Below, in pieces: positions 18,081 through 28,507 of a DNA stretch of 64,000 nt. Source of the DNA: Marinobacter salarius. Lineage in GTDB: Bacteria; Pseudomonadota; Gammaproteobacteria; Pseudomonadales; Oleiphilaceae. The number at the start of each line of letters is the position of its first letter. The stretch's first letter is position 1. The notes under the pieces are model-generated. The model was not told the DNA's origin. It saw nothing but the letters and a program-made list of their open reading frames with translations, and made no database searches. The position numbers were made by a program, and so were the translations under genes. The stretch lies in the NCBI GenBank assembly GCA_000831005.1, contig CP007152.1, forward strand, positions 310,001-374,000, written 5' to 3'.

Positions 18081-20351
18081 ATGACATGGCGGTAAAATAC
18101 AGGTGGGCACTTTTCTTGCTGAAATTCAGGGTGTCACCGTTGTCGAAAGCGACTTCGAAGGACCGTTCGTCCTCCCCCGTCACTGAGCCCGGCCCGAAGA
18201 TGGCATGGCTGAGACGGTTTCTTGCCCAGAGCGGTGTCGTCTCCTCGGCCGTTGCTTCCGTACTTGTCTGCAATGTGACGCCTTGAAGGTGCGCATAGCG
18301 AAGACCGGTCGACGTCAGTGGTACGGTGGCTGTCAGTGCGTCAGCGCTGTCGCAGGAACGCCCGTCCAGCCACTGGCCAAACTCTTGGGACAGTGGAAAG
18401 CACAACTCATCGACAAACCGGCTTGGGCCCTGGTCGCCGTCAAGGTGTCTTTTTTCTCCGAATGGCCGGGTGATCAGGTGTAGTTGCTCCCGGGTTCGGG
18501 TCATGGCCACATAGAGCAGGCGGCGTTCACTTTCCAGGAAGGCCTTGGGGTCGTCCTGGGCTCGGGGGCTGTAGGGCAGGTACTTCTCCTGCAGTCCCGG
18601 CAGTATAACGGTCGACCATTCCAGGCCCTTGGTGCGGTGGATGGTGGAGAGCAAGGCGCCGCCATGGCGATTTTCACCCGCCTGTTTCTTCAGAGCCTTG
18701 AGGTGTTCCAGCGCGCCGTCAATGCTGACATCGAGTCCCGAGAGGTACAGCCGGAAGCCCCGGATGGTCTCGATGCGTTCGTCCGCGGTTTCATGGGTCA
18801 GTGCCAGGCTGCGAATGCCTCGTAGAGTTCGGTTTCCTCCGCGTAGCGGGATATCAGGTCTGCCACTGAGCCTTTGAAGCGCTCCAGCTGTGCCAGTGTT
18901 TCCCCCAGCTTGCGGAGCTTTTTGGCCGCCATGGGGGCCAGTGCGTCAAAGTCCATGGCCAGCAGCCGCTCGTGCCAGCCCTCGCCGAACCCAGCCAGAA
19001 AGCGTGCCAGCTGTTCGAGCTCGGGCTCCTTGAGGCCCACATGGGGGAAGCGCAGCAATTGCCGGGCAATATCAAGCCGGTCTTCATCAGGCAGATTGCG
19101 AATCCGGCCCGACACCACCATCAACAGGCTGGTGATGGCCTGAACCTCGCGACTGAACAGGGCTCCCTTCCCGGCGTCGATGCGGTAGGGCACTTGTCGC
19201 GCGAGCAATTTCAATTCGATAGGAACACTCTGGCTCCACACCCTGAACAGGATCGCCGTGTTGGCGAGCGCTTCGTCGTCCATGGGTTGCAGTAGTTTCA
19301 GGACGAGATCACTGTCGTTTTCCTGCTGGTGCAGGGTGATGCCGGTCTCAGGTGTGGTTGGATGGGAATGGCAGAGCACATCCTTGCGACCGGTGTTGTG
19401 ACAGATCAGGTGATTGGCCAGCAGAGCCACCTGATGGCCGTACCGAAAGGTATAGCTCAGGGTCTGCTCCAGTGGGCTTTCAAACTCTTCGCTGAAACGC
19501 CTGAGTATGAAATCGGGTCTGGCGCCCCGGAACTCGTAAATCGTCTGATCCGGATCGCCCACGACAGTCACCCGTGCCCGGTCACCGGCCACGTATCTGA
19601 GCAGTAGATGCTGGATTTCGTTGGTGTCCTGATACTCATCCACCAGTACCAGGTCCATTTTGTTGCCGACCAGGCGCTGTAAGGGCGGGTTCTGGTGAAT
19701 GGCCATCACCGGTTCGTAGAGCATGTCGGCGTAGCTGATGCGGCTCTGGGATTTGCGCCACTGTTCGAAACTGTGGAACAGGTCGATCAGGTAGCGGTGC
19801 TTGTCGGAATAGCCCAGTTCCTCAAAGACGATGTCCACCGGGGACAGGGTGGTTTTCACCAGGTCGATGAAGTTAACGGCGGTTTCGACAAAGTCTTTCT
19901 TGTTGCGGCGGATCTCGTCGGCCAGGTCCTCGGGCGCCAATCGCCGCGTAAGCTGCCAGGCCTGATAGCTGATTTCCTGGTCGGTGAGGATCTTGTCGGA
20001 AAACCCGGGCAGGAAACCCTCCCGCACGAACCGTTTGTAAAGCCGTAACCCCATGGCGTGGTAGGTGCGAATTTCAGGTGTCGCCAGGCCCAGATTACGT
20101 GTTACGTCCTGAAGTTTGTGTTCGAAGTCCACCCGCGCAGCGCGGTTGAACATCAACACCAGCATACGGTTCGGATCATGCCCCTGTTCCAGCAGATAGC
20201 GGATGCGCCAGGCCAGAGTGGACGTTTTTCCACTGCCCGCCACGGCGGTGATTACCGCATGTTCAAAACCTGCGGTGATGATGGCCCTTTGCTCATCAGT
20301 GAGGTAATCGGGCAGATTGGAGGTTTCAGGTATTTGGGGTGGGGGCGACAT
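18070..20351 (-). CDS. UvrD/Rep-family ATP-dependent DNA helicase (frameshifted)
   Basis: About 760 residues once one C is restored near 18812, where ...YEAFAAWH-stop becomes YEAFAALALTHET. Superfamily 1A motifs are present: Walker A AVAGSGKTSTL, DLVLVDEYQDTNEIQH, VVGDPDQTIYEFRGA, TFRYG, then STIHRTKGLEWSTV and VAMTRTREQLHL after the shift. The start is ATG 20351 (MSPPPQ), since upstream codons run through a repeat-containing intergenic region. It is distinct from the canonical uvrD at 33 kb and probably unwinds DNA in repair or replication restart. The C-terminal PcrA-like tail ends WARNRLSHAIFGPGSVTGE. Confidence 0.85.
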
Positions 20352-20454
20352 GCTGTGTATTGTACCCGGCGACTGGTAGTGCTGATACTGGTGCCGCATA
20401 ATCCTGATAACTTTTGCTTTTCTGCTCGTCGGGATTGACCGCATATTGGGTGCA

Positions 20455-20564
20455 GGAGGGTTTGGGGGTTCTCTTCCATAACACGCTCAAGCACATCCAT
20501 GTGGCGCTTGGGCTCCGCCATCCATGGCTCCGCACAGTTTTGGAAGAGAACCCCCAAACCCTCC
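20455..20564. repeat. Structured repeat, copy 1: 24-bp perfect inverted repeat around a conserved core
   Basis: Arms at 20455-20478 and 20541-20564 are perfect reverse complements. The 62-nt interior holds two small hairpins in order: CACATCCATGTG (20492-20503) and GCCATCCATGGC (20517-20528), preceded by ACACGC. The same interior layout recurs at 55950-56050 with unrelated arms. It sits between the divergent helicase and DUF2237 genes, so a simple terminator role is unlikely here. Confidence 0.85.
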
Positions 20565-20587
20565 CTCTGAATTTGGAGAATGATGTT

Positions 20588-20968
20588 ATGGCTACAACTG
20601 CAGAACCGGTGAACGTGCTGGGTGAGAAGTTGGAAATTTGTGGTACAGATCCGGAAACCGGGTTTTATCGGGATGGGTGTTGCAACACTGGCCCGGATGA
20701 CCTGGGGGCCCACGTTGTCTGTGCAGTCGTCACAGATGATTTTCTGGAATATTCAAGTGCTCAGGGTAACGATCTGAGTACACCAAGACCTGAATTTGGT
20801 TTCCCCGGTTTGAAAGAAGGGGATTCCTGGTGCCTGTGTGCATCCCGCTGGCAGGAGGCGTTTGAGGCCGATAGTGCGCCGCGTGTGAAGTTGCGTGCGA
20901 CGCATCGTTCAGCGTTGAAGTATTCAAAGCTGGAAGATCTTAAACGTCACTCCGTGGATTTGAGCTGA
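20588..20968 (+). CDS. DUF2237 family protein
   Basis: 126 residues from ATG 20588; upstream codons in the same frame run into the inverted repeat and are not conserved-looking. The family pattern is clear: NVLGEKLEICGTDPETGFYRDG then CCNTGPDDLGAHVVCAVVT, FLEYSSAQGNDLSTPRP, and GDSWCLCASRW with cysteines suitable for metal or redox chemistry. Function is unknown. It is immediately upstream of tmcA. Confidence 0.85.
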   Translation: MATTAEPVNVLGEKLEICGTDPETGFYRDGCCNTGPDDLGAHVVCAVVTDDFLEYSSAQGNDLSTPRPEFGFPGLKEGDSWCLCASRWQEAFEADSAPRVKLRATHRSALKYSKLEDLKRHSVDLS

Positions 20969-20972
20969 GTGG

Positions 20973-23114
20973 ATGGCGGATCAAATCGGGCCTGATCTGG
21001 CCGGGTGGCAGGAGCTGCAAGCCGGGTTGCGGGCTGCCGGACATCGGCGGTTGGTGGTTCTGGAAGGTGAGCGGGCAGCTGCTCTTACGTGGCTGCGTGA
21101 ACTTCTTCCAGTATTGTCGATAGCGCCAGGCGTCTGGACCGGGCCGGTTGAGGATCAGCCCGAATCCTCGCTGACTTCGATCAAACCGGTCGAGGGACGT
21201 CGCTGGCTGGGGCAGGAACTGGCTTGCGTGGTCTGGGATGGCTGGCGGGGGAATCCACCAGACGGTTTTGCGGCGTTGTCGGGAACCCTTGCGGCCGGTG
21301 GTCTGTTTTTCTGGCTGATGCCTAAGCTGGAAGAATGGGGCGATTTCGACGATCCGGATTACCGGCGTACCGGGTTGGACGGAGCCGGTCAGTATTCGTT
21401 TGCGGCTCGTCTGGCCGGGGTTGTTGCCGGTGATCCCGATAGTATTCGTATCACCCCGTCTGTTGACCCTCAGCCGCCACTGCCAACGGTTGAACCACCC
21501 CGCGATGCCTTCCGGGTAGGCGCCACCGATGACCAGCGTGCGCTTGTGGAAGAGGTTGTTCGAACGGGGCTTGGGCGGCGGCGGCGACCGCTGGTGGCGA
21601 CGGCGGATCGGGGGCGGGGTAAGTCTGCGGCACTGGGCCTGTCGGCGGTTCGTCTTCTGAATGAAGGGCGGCGGCGCGTGGTTGTGACGGCGCCCGGGCC
21701 GGATGCGGTGAAAACATTGTTTCACCACGCCCGCCTGGCCAGCGGGCAGGCCTCTGATCCTGACATGGGCACGGGCGATGTTGCGGTGGGCGATCAGGGG
21801 CGGCTGGAGTTCTGGCCCCTGGACCGGCTGCTTGCTGAAAAGCCGGAGGCGGAAGTGATCATGGTGGATGAAGCCGCCGCCGTACCGGCAGACCTGCTCA
21901 AGCGGATACTGCTGGGTTGGCCCAGGGTGATTTACGCTTCCACGGTGCACGGTTATGAAGGTTCCGGTAGAGGCTTTGCCATCCGTTTTCGCTCGGTGCT
22001 GGATGCCGAAACGCCTCACTGGCGCAACACATCGCTTACGGCGCCCATACGATGGTCTGCCTCTGACCCCCTGGAGCCGTTGACGCGTCGGATGTTTTTG
22101 CTGGATGCCCAGGCACCACCCGTCAGTGATGACGAAGTGAATATCGCCGTTGAACGCTGGAACCCGGGTACCGCAGAAGACAATGAATTGGAGGAGGCCT
22201 TCGGTTTGCTGGTGGATGCCCACTACCGGACCTCACCCGGTGACTTGCGCCAGTGGATGGACGATCCGGCCGCGGTGAGTTGGCGTCTGACCCGGGGTGG
22301 TGTTCTGGTCGGCGTGCTATGGGCGACGGTGGAAGGGGGGCTGGACAGCGAGCTTGCAGAGCAGGTCATGTTGGGCAAGCGCCGCTTGCGGGGGCATCTC
22401 TTGCCCCAGTCCCTGGCGACCCACAGTGGATTTGCCAAAGCAGCCTGCCAGAGTCTGTTGCGCATCGTGCGGATTGCCGTGAGTGCCGAGGTTCGCGGTG
22501 AGGGGCTGGGGCAGACACTGGTGGCGGCTGCAAATGATTATGCGTGCAAGCAGGGGCTGGACGGTATCGGTACCAGTTTCGGCGGTAACGCCGGGTTGTT
22601 GTCGTTCTGGCAGCGGTGCGGGTTGGAGCCGGTTCGGCTCGGGCTGAAGCGCGAAGCCAGCAGCGGCGAGTATCCCCTGCAGTTGCTTGCCGGGGTGTCT
22701 GCGCAAGGTAAGGCGCTGACAGATCATTTGCGTGGCAGGTTGACGGAGCACTGGCTCACCCTCGTGCCGCGCAACTGGATAGACGCAGAGCCGGAGCTGA
22801 TTCTGCGGATAACCTGCGGCCTTCCCGCTGACAGACCGCTCAATGAGAATGATTTCAGGGACCTGCACAGTTTTGCCCATGGCTATCGGGGCTTCGATCT
22901 GGCCTTGCCGGTACTGAGACGGCTGTCATTGCAAGCAGGCGTTGTCAACGGGATGGCTGACGAACGTTCGCGCTCCCTCTGGGCCAGGGCGGTGCTACAG
23001 GGTTGGTCGTGGCCCGAGTTGCAGGCGAACGGTGAATGCGTGGGCCGGGAGGCAGGCGAAGCGGAATTGCGCTCTCTGGTGGGCGATATTTTGCAGAACC
23101 GGCCGGACTTGTGA
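20973..23114 (+). CDS. tmcA: tRNA(Met) cytidine acetyltransferase TmcA
   Basis: 713 residues, slightly longer than E. coli TmcA. An N-terminal DUF1726 region is followed by a RecD-like helicase core with Walker A ATADRGRGKSAALGL and Walker B IMVDEAAAVPADLL, then a GNAT domain (IVRIAVSAEVRGEGLGQTL) and a C-terminal tRNA-binding region. It acetylates the wobble cytidine (ac4C34) of elongator tRNA-Met using acetyl-CoA and ATP, preventing misreading of AUA. The ATG lies 4 nt after the DUF2237 stop, so the two genes are likely co-transcribed. Confidence 0.93.
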   Translation: MADQIGPDLAGWQELQAGLRAAGHRRLVVLEGERAAALTWLRELLPVLSIAPGVWTGPVEDQPESSLTSIKPVEGRRWLGQELACVVWDGWRGNPPDGFAALSGTLAAGGLFFWLMPKLEEWGDFDDPDYRRTGLDGAGQYSFAARLAGVVAGDPDSIRITPSVDPQPPLPTVEPPRDAFRVGATDDQRALVEEVVRTGLGRRRRPLVATADRGRGKSAALGLSAVRLLNEGRRRVVVTAPGPDAVKTLFHHARLASGQASDPDMGTGDVAVGDQGRLEFWPLDRLLAEKPEAEVIMVDEAAAVPADLLKRILLGWPRVIYASTVHGYEGSGRGFAIRFRSVLDAETPHWRNTSLTAPIRWSASDPLEPLTRRMFLLDAQAPPVSDDEVNIAVERWNPGTAEDNELEEAFGLLVDAHYRTSPGDLRQWMDDPAAVSWRLTRGGVLVGVLWATVEGGLDSELAEQVMLGKRRLRGHLLPQSLATHSGFAKAACQSLLRIVRIAVSAEVRGEGLGQTLVAAANDYACKQGLDGIGTSFGGNAGLLSFWQRCGLEPVRLGLKREASSGEYPLQLLAGVSAQGKALTDHLRGRLTEHWLTLVPRNWIDAEPELILRITCGLPADRPLNENDFRDLHSFAHGYRGFDLALPVLRRLSLQAGVVNGMADERSRSLWARAVLQGWSWPELQANGECVGREAGEAELRSLVGDILQNRPDL

Positions 23115-23187
23115 ACCGCTCGCTTTCATTGCCGCCGACGACTGACCAGAATATCCGCAAAAATAAATCAACAGAGACTGAATCACC

Positions 23188-23883
23188 ATGGCCCAGGGAA
23201 CCGGCACCATCCTCGTGAGATTTCTGGCCGTCCTGGTCGCAAGCGCGCTGATGACAGCGTGTGCGACGAGCACAGATCCATCCAACCTTGAGCAGCGTCG
23301 TGCGTCGGTGGCGGATACGCCCTTGATGGCGGCGGTCAGCAACGGAAACCTTGAACGAACCAAGTCGCTTGCAGCCTCTGGCATGTCTTTGAACACACTG
23401 ACTGAGGCCGGCACGCCGCTCTCGGCGGCGGTCAGGGCAGGCGAGGACCGAATTGTCTGGTTCCTGCTCAGCGAAGGTGCAGCGCCGGACCTGGCCACGG
23501 CAAGTGGTGTCACGCCACTGATGATCGCCTCAGGGGATGGCCATCGTCGGATCGTGCAACTGTTGTTGTCGGCCGGCGCCAGCGTAAATGCATCGGACGG
23601 CGAGGGTACAACGCCGGTGATCCGCGCAGCCCGTAACGGTCATCTTTCCGTGGTGAAAGTACTGTTGGCCGCCGGGGCGAACGTCAATGTGAATCAGGGT
23701 GGCCACTCGCTGCTGATGCACATTGTCGAAGGCGGGGATTTACTGACCGCCGAGATGCTGCTGGCGGCGGGTGCAGACGTCAACTATCGCGGTAGCGATG
23801 GGCGAACGGCTCTGGATCTGGCGCGTGCCAGCAACAACCGGGATATCGAGATGTTGCTGATCCAGGCCGGCGCCGAGCTATGA
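23188..23883 (+). CDS. Ankyrin-repeat lipoprotein
   Basis: 231 residues. The N-terminus has a hydrophobic stretch ending in a lipobox-like LMTAC (Cys at about 25), predicting a lipid-anchored periplasmic protein. Five to six ankyrin repeats of about 33 residues follow (for example TPLMAAVSNGNLERTKSL, TPLMIASGDGHRRIVQLLL, TPVIRAARNGHLSVVKVLL). Ankyrin proteins mediate protein-protein contacts; the partner is unknown. The ribosome site is weak. Confidence 0.85.
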   Translation: MAQGTGTILVRFLAVLVASALMTACATSTDPSNLEQRRASVADTPLMAAVSNGNLERTKSLAASGMSLNTLTEAGTPLSAAVRAGEDRIVWFLLSEGAAPDLATASGVTPLMIASGDGHRRIVQLLLSAGASVNASDGEGTTPVIRAARNGHLSVVKVLLAAGANVNVNQGGHSLLMHIVEGGDLLTAEMLLAAGADVNYRGSDGRTALDLARASNNRDIEMLLIQAGAEL

Positions 23884-23901
23884 TGCGGGCTTGCGGCCCG
23901 T

Positions 23902-25005
23902 TCAGCTCAGTGCCATGGGGTCGTTGCTGTCGTCCAGTTCCGGCTCGAAGTGTTCTTCAACCACTGTGTCGGGCACGTCGCTGACGCTCGGGAATGACCA
24001 GGTGGGCTTGTGATCCTTGTCGATCAGCCTGGCTCTGATACCCTCCCGCAAATCTGGCCGCTGGGTGCAGCGGGCGGCCATGGTGTATTCCATCCGGAAG
24101 ACGTCCTTCAGTGACATTTGCTGTGCCTTCTTTAGCTGGGTCCAGACCAGCCAGGCGGTAACCGGGCAGCCGCCGCGCAGGTTTTTCACACAGCCTTGCC
24201 ACCAGTCGCTGTCGATCTCCGCCGCCATGAGATTTTCAACAATGGCCGGGAGTTCATCGCCTGCGCTGAGCCTGGCGATGTCCTGCTCATGGCGCGCCAG
24301 TTCACTGGCTGGCAGTGCCCGGTAGTCCGGATGCTCAAGTTGCTTGACGAGCCGGAACAGGCGGTTGTCATCAGCCGCTGATTCACCGGTCCAGCGCTCC
24401 TCCTGCAACCGCTCGATCAATGATTCCACCTGATCTGGCAGGATGGCCATATCGGCCAGGCCAACCCTCAACGCGTCAGAGACGTTCAGCCGGGCTCCGG
24501 TCAGCCCCATGAACAGACCGATGCGGCCTGGCAGCCGATTGAGGAACCAGCTTGCACCAACATCGGGAAACAGGCCGATGGTGATCTCCGGCATGGCCAA
24601 TGTGACATCGGGCGTTACCAAGCGGTAGCGGCAAGCGGAGAAAATGCCAAGCCCCCCGCCCATCACCACGCCGTGGCCAATGGCGATCACCGGTTTGGGG
24701 AAGCAGTGAATGGTATAGTCCAGGCGATACTCGCTGGCAAAGAACTCGGCCGGTGCGTCCGGATCTTCGTCGCCGGACAGGGCGCCATAAAGTTCGCGGA
24801 TATTACCGCCCGCGCAGAACGCACGTTCACCAGCGCCGCGGAAAATAACCAGGCTGATGTGGTCAGCGTCGGCCCACTGATCCAGTACGGCCTGGGTTTC
24901 GTGGATCATCGACGCGGACAGGGCGTTCAGAGTGGCCGGTGAATTCAGGGTGATCAGGCCGATGTTGCCTTCCCTGCACGCGATTTCCTGAACCTGAATG
25001 GGCAT
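23902..25005 (-). CDS. Enoyl-CoA hydratase/isomerase family, 3-hydroxyisobutyryl-CoA hydrolase-like
   Basis: 367 residues, the length of the HIBYL-CoA hydrolase branch (ECH_2) rather than of plain enoyl-CoA hydratases (about 260). The oxyanion-hole regions are FCAGGNIREL and GHGVVMGGGLGI; EITIGLFPDVGASWFLNRL is characteristic of the HIBCH branch. In valine breakdown such enzymes release 3-hydroxyisobutyrate from its CoA ester. No other valine catabolic genes are adjacent, so the exact substrate is an inference. Confidence 0.8.
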   Translation of the reverse strand: MPIQVQEIACREGNIGLITLNSPATLNALSASMIHETQAVLDQWADADHISLVIFRGAGERAFCAGGNIRELYGALSGDEDPDAPAEFFASEYRLDYTIHCFPKPVIAIGHGVVMGGGLGIFSACRYRLVTPDVTLAMPEITIGLFPDVGASWFLNRLPGRIGLFMGLTGARLNVSDALRVGLADMAILPDQVESLIERLQEERWTGESAADDNRLFRLVKQLEHPDYRALPASELARHEQDIARLSAGDELPAIVENLMAAEIDSDWWQGCVKNLRGGCPVTAWLVWTQLKKAQQMSLKDVFRMEYTMAARCTQRPDLREGIRARLIDKDHKPTWSFPSVSDVPDTVVEEHFEPELDDSNDPMALS

Positions 25006-25050
25006 GTCGACTTCTCCGCATCGAATGGGGTGATTATTGATCCATCACAT

Positions 25051-25078
25051 TTGAGCTTTGTTCTTGCTGTGCTATAAA
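25051..25078 (+). promoter_or_regulatory. Sigma-70-type promoter of the cytochrome c gene
   Basis: TTGAGC (25051-25056) and TATAAA (25073-25078) are separated by 16 nt, about 60 nt before the cytochrome ATG. Spacing and position fit a housekeeping promoter. Confidence 0.5.
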
Positions 25079-25141
25079 TTCGTGCAACTTGCGCACCGGC
25101 AGGATCCTGTCGGGCTATAAAACGATGAGAGGGTAAAACCA

Positions 25142-25480
25142 ATGAGACTGAAATACCACACCCTGGCCGCCGTGTTCGTGTTGGGGGCTGCCGCTCCCGC
25201 CGTTACCATCGCCGCTGGTGATGCTGAGGCCGGTAAAGCCAAGGCCGCCGTGTGCGCAGCCTGCCATGGCAAGAATGGCATCGCGGCCATTCCGGGTTAC
25301 CCCAACCTGGCAGGACAGAACGAACAATACCTCGTGTCTTCGCTCAAGGCGTACAAGAACAAGCAGCGCAACGGTGGCCAGGCCGCCATCATGCAGGGCC
25401 AGGCGGCGGGCCTCAGCGATGAGGACATTGCCAACCTGGCCGCTTATTACGCCAGCCTTCCGGCGGATGGTGGGGAGTAA
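25142..25480 (+). CDS. Periplasmic class I cytochrome c
   Basis: 112 residues with an N-terminal signal peptide (hydrophobic to about residue 24, cleavage near IAAG). There is one heme attachment site CAACHG at about 38-43, followed by the [11 protein letters not shown] helix typical of cytochrome c4/c553-like monoheme proteins. A distal Met is plausible (AIMQGQA). It probably shuttles electrons to a terminal oxidase. The gene stands alone with its own promoter. Confidence 0.88.
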   Translation: MRLKYHTLAAVFVLGAAAPAVTIAAGDAEAGKAKAAVCAACHGKNGIAAIPGYPNLAGQNEQYLVSSLKAYKNKQRNGGQAAIMQGQAAGLSDEDIANLAAYYASLPADGGE

Positions 25481-25492
25481 TCCCCATCATCG

Positions 25493-26886
25493 TCAGGGTG
25501 TGGCGGGCGTTGCTTCGCTGATAATCCGGTAACTGGGTTCGTAAGCACCGGAACCGGGCAGTTTCATCCGGTCCTGGGCGACGAACTCTTTCAGCATCGC
25601 TTCCAGGGGTGCCAGTAGCTCCGGATCGCCGGAAATTTCAAATGGCCCCTTGGCTTGCACGTGGCGAATGCCGCTTTCCTTGACGTTGCCGGCGACGATT
25701 CCACTGAACGCCTTGCGCAGATTCGCGGCAATCAGGTGAACCGGCTGGTCACGGTGTAGCGCCAGCGCCCGCATGCTTTTATGGGTGGGCTCGAACGGCA
25801 TCTGGAATACCGGTCGATCTTCAGCATCCAGTTGAAATAGTAGGCGTCCTGCATGGCCCGGCGGAAGGTTTCCACGTCCTTCATGCCCTGTTTCATGGTG
25901 CGGGCAACTTTGTCCGGGTCGTCGATGATGATTTCGTACTTGCTGGCGGCTTCATCGCCCAGCGCGTTGCGAATGAACTGGTCGATCATCTCGAAGTATT
26001 CCGCGTTTTCCTGCTGGCCGGTAAAGACCACCGGGAAGGGCAGGTCGGCGTTGTCCGGGTGCAGCAGGATGCCGAGCAGATAGAGGATTTCCTCTGCGGT
26101 ACCCACACCACCGGGGAACACAATCACACCGTGGCCCGTCCGAACGAAGGCTTCGAGGCGTTTCTCGATATCCGGCATGATCACCAGCTCGTTGACGATC
26201 GGGTTTGGCGCTTCGGCACCGATGATGCCCGGTTCCGTCAGGCCAATGTAACGGCCGTTTTTCACCCGCTGTTTGGCATGGCCAATGGTGGCGCCTTTCA
26301 TCGGGCCTTTCATGGCGCCGGGGCCGCAACCGGTGCAAATGCTCAATCCCCGCAAACCAAGCTGGTGGCCCACTTCCTTGCTGTACTGATATTCGCGCTC
26401 GTTGATGGAGTGGCCACCCCAGCACACCACCAGGTCCGGATGACGCCCTGCCTGTAGTACACGGGCGTTACGGAGGATGTGAAAAATCAGGTTGGTGATG
26501 CCTTCCGGGTCGTCCCGGCGAAGACCGACCGCGGACTGGGGGATTGAGTAGGAATAGATAATATCCCGCAATACCGAAAACAGGTGTTCGCGGATGGCGC
26601 GCAGCATTTGCCCGTCCACGAAGGCGTGGGCGGGTGCATTGACCAGCTCCAGTTTCAGACCCCGTGGCTGTGGCACCAGGCGAACGTCAAAATCCGCATG
26701 GGCTTCCATCAGGGTTTTACAGTCGTCGGTTTCAACACCGGTATTGAGCACGGCCAGGGCGCATTGCCGGAACAGCCGATACAGCCCCCCTTCGCTTCGG
26801 TCCTTGAGCCGGTTGACTTCAAAGTTGGAGAGGATTTCCAGGCTGCCTTCTGGAGATACCAGGGCATTGATGGTGGATTCGGTCAT
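25493..26886 (-). CDS. ppnN: Pyrimidine/purine nucleotide 5'-monophosphate nucleosidase PpnN (frameshifted)
   Basis: About 464 residues after restoring one G near 25812, which turns IDRYSRCRSS into IDRVFQMPFEPTHKSM. The central LOG-like Rossmann domain has GCGPGAMKGPMKGA and the nucleotide motif VFPGGVGTAEEILYLL; N- and C-terminal extensions match PpnN/YgdH. PpnN splits nucleoside monophosphates into base and ribose-5-phosphate and is stimulated by (p)ppGpp in E. coli. It converges with the cytochrome c gene. Confidence 0.88.
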
Positions 26887-27048
26887 GAACGCAAAAGCTC
26901 CTGAATGTTCTGCGGGCCCCTGGCGTCAGGGCGATGCCTTTTTATATGAGTATAGCGAGTATCGGGAATGCCTGATTTTGAGGCAAACGGCGAAACCGTT
27001 ACACTAAGCGCTTTACTGTAATTACGCTACCCGACAGACGTCCGATTT

Positions 27049-28502
27049 ATGAAACTCCTTATACGCCCCGCCGCCGAAGTGGCCATCAAGAGCAAACCCG
27101 TTCGCCGGCAACAGATGCGGCACCTGCGGCAGAATATTCGCAAACTGCTGGCACGCCTGGACGACGATATCCACGTTGAGGGTTCCTGGGACAGGGTTGA
27201 TGTGGCCATCCCGGATGGGCGCGGCCTTGCGGGCCCGGTGATTGATGAGTTGGGCCGTATTCCGGGTATTTCGACCATCCAGGAGATAGGTGTATTTCCC
27301 TGGATAAGTATGGACGACGTGGCGGAGCAGGCAGTAGCAGCCTACGCAGACCGTATCCGCGGCAAAACCTTTGCGGTTCGGGTTCGCCGCCACGGTAATC
27401 ACGGGTTTCGCTCGATTGATTTGGAGCGCTTTGTCGGCGCCGCCCTTTTTGAGGCTTCCGAGCCCGAGGGCGTAAACCTTCGCAATCCGGATATTGAAGT
27501 GCGCATTGAGGTCCATGAGGATCACTATCACATTGCGCACCGCAAACATCGTGGTGCCGGCGGCTACCCATTGGGCGCGGTGGAAACGGTGATGACATTG
27601 GTGTCCGGTGGTTATGACTCCTCGGTGGCGGCCTACCTGATGATGCGTCGGGGGCTTCGCTCCCACTTCCTGTTTTTCAGCCTGGGCGGTCCCGCCCATG
27701 AAATTGGCGTGCGCCAGGTGGTGCATTACCTGTGGGATCGTTACGGCGCTTCCCATGGTGCCAAGTTCATTTCCGTACCCTTCGAAGCGTGGTCGCTGAA
27801 ATCATGCGTTCAGTCAACCAGCGCCATTGGGGGGTGGTGCTCAAGCGCCAGATGCTGAAAGCCGCCTCTGACATTGCAGCCGCCAATAACGCCGCGGGGC
27901 TGGTGACCGGTGATGCCGTGGCGCAGGTGTCCAGCCAGACCCTGTCAAACCTCAACGTGGTGGACCGGGCCAGTAACGAGGTGGTACTGCGGCCGCTGAT
28001 TTCCATGGACAAGGAAACCATTATCAACATCGCCCGGGACATCGGTACTGAGCCGTTTGCTCGAACCATGCCGGAGTACTGCGGTGTGATTTCCCGTAAA
28101 CCGGCCACCCGCGCCAAGCTGCATCGGGTGGAGGAAGATGAAGCCGCTATGGACGCCCGGGTTTTGGAGCAGGCCATCGCCAGCCGTCAGGACACGCCGG
28201 TCAACCGCCTTCTGGAAACCACCCGGACGCCAGAAGAGGTTGAGCTTGTACATACACCGGCTGTGAACGATGTGATTATTGACGTGCGCCACCCGTCGGA
28301 AGGAGAGCAGTCACCCCTGCAGCTCACCAGCAATCAGGTGGTGGAGATACCGTTCTACGAACTGAATGAGCGAATCCAGTCGATGCCGGACGACAAGCAG
28401 TACCTGCTGTACTGTGACCGCGGCACCATGAGCCGCATGCATGCCTGCCACCTGAAAGCCGAGGGCCACACCAATATCAAGGTGTATGCCCCGGCGAACT
28501 GA
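27049..28502 (+). CDS. thiI: tRNA 4-thiouridine synthase ThiI with rhodanese domain (frameshifted)
   Basis: About 484 residues if one G is restored near 27790 (PFEAWSLK becomes PFEAVVAEIMRSVNQRH). Order: ferredoxin-like N-domain, THUMP domain, PP-loop ATPase (LVSGGYDSSVAAYLM, with Y where many have F), and a C-terminal rhodanese domain whose active cysteine lies in YLLYCDRGTMS. ThiI adenylates and thiolates U8 of tRNA and supplies sulfur for thiazole. The length equals that of the E. coli enzyme. Confidence 0.92.
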
Positions 28503-28507
28503 GGTGG

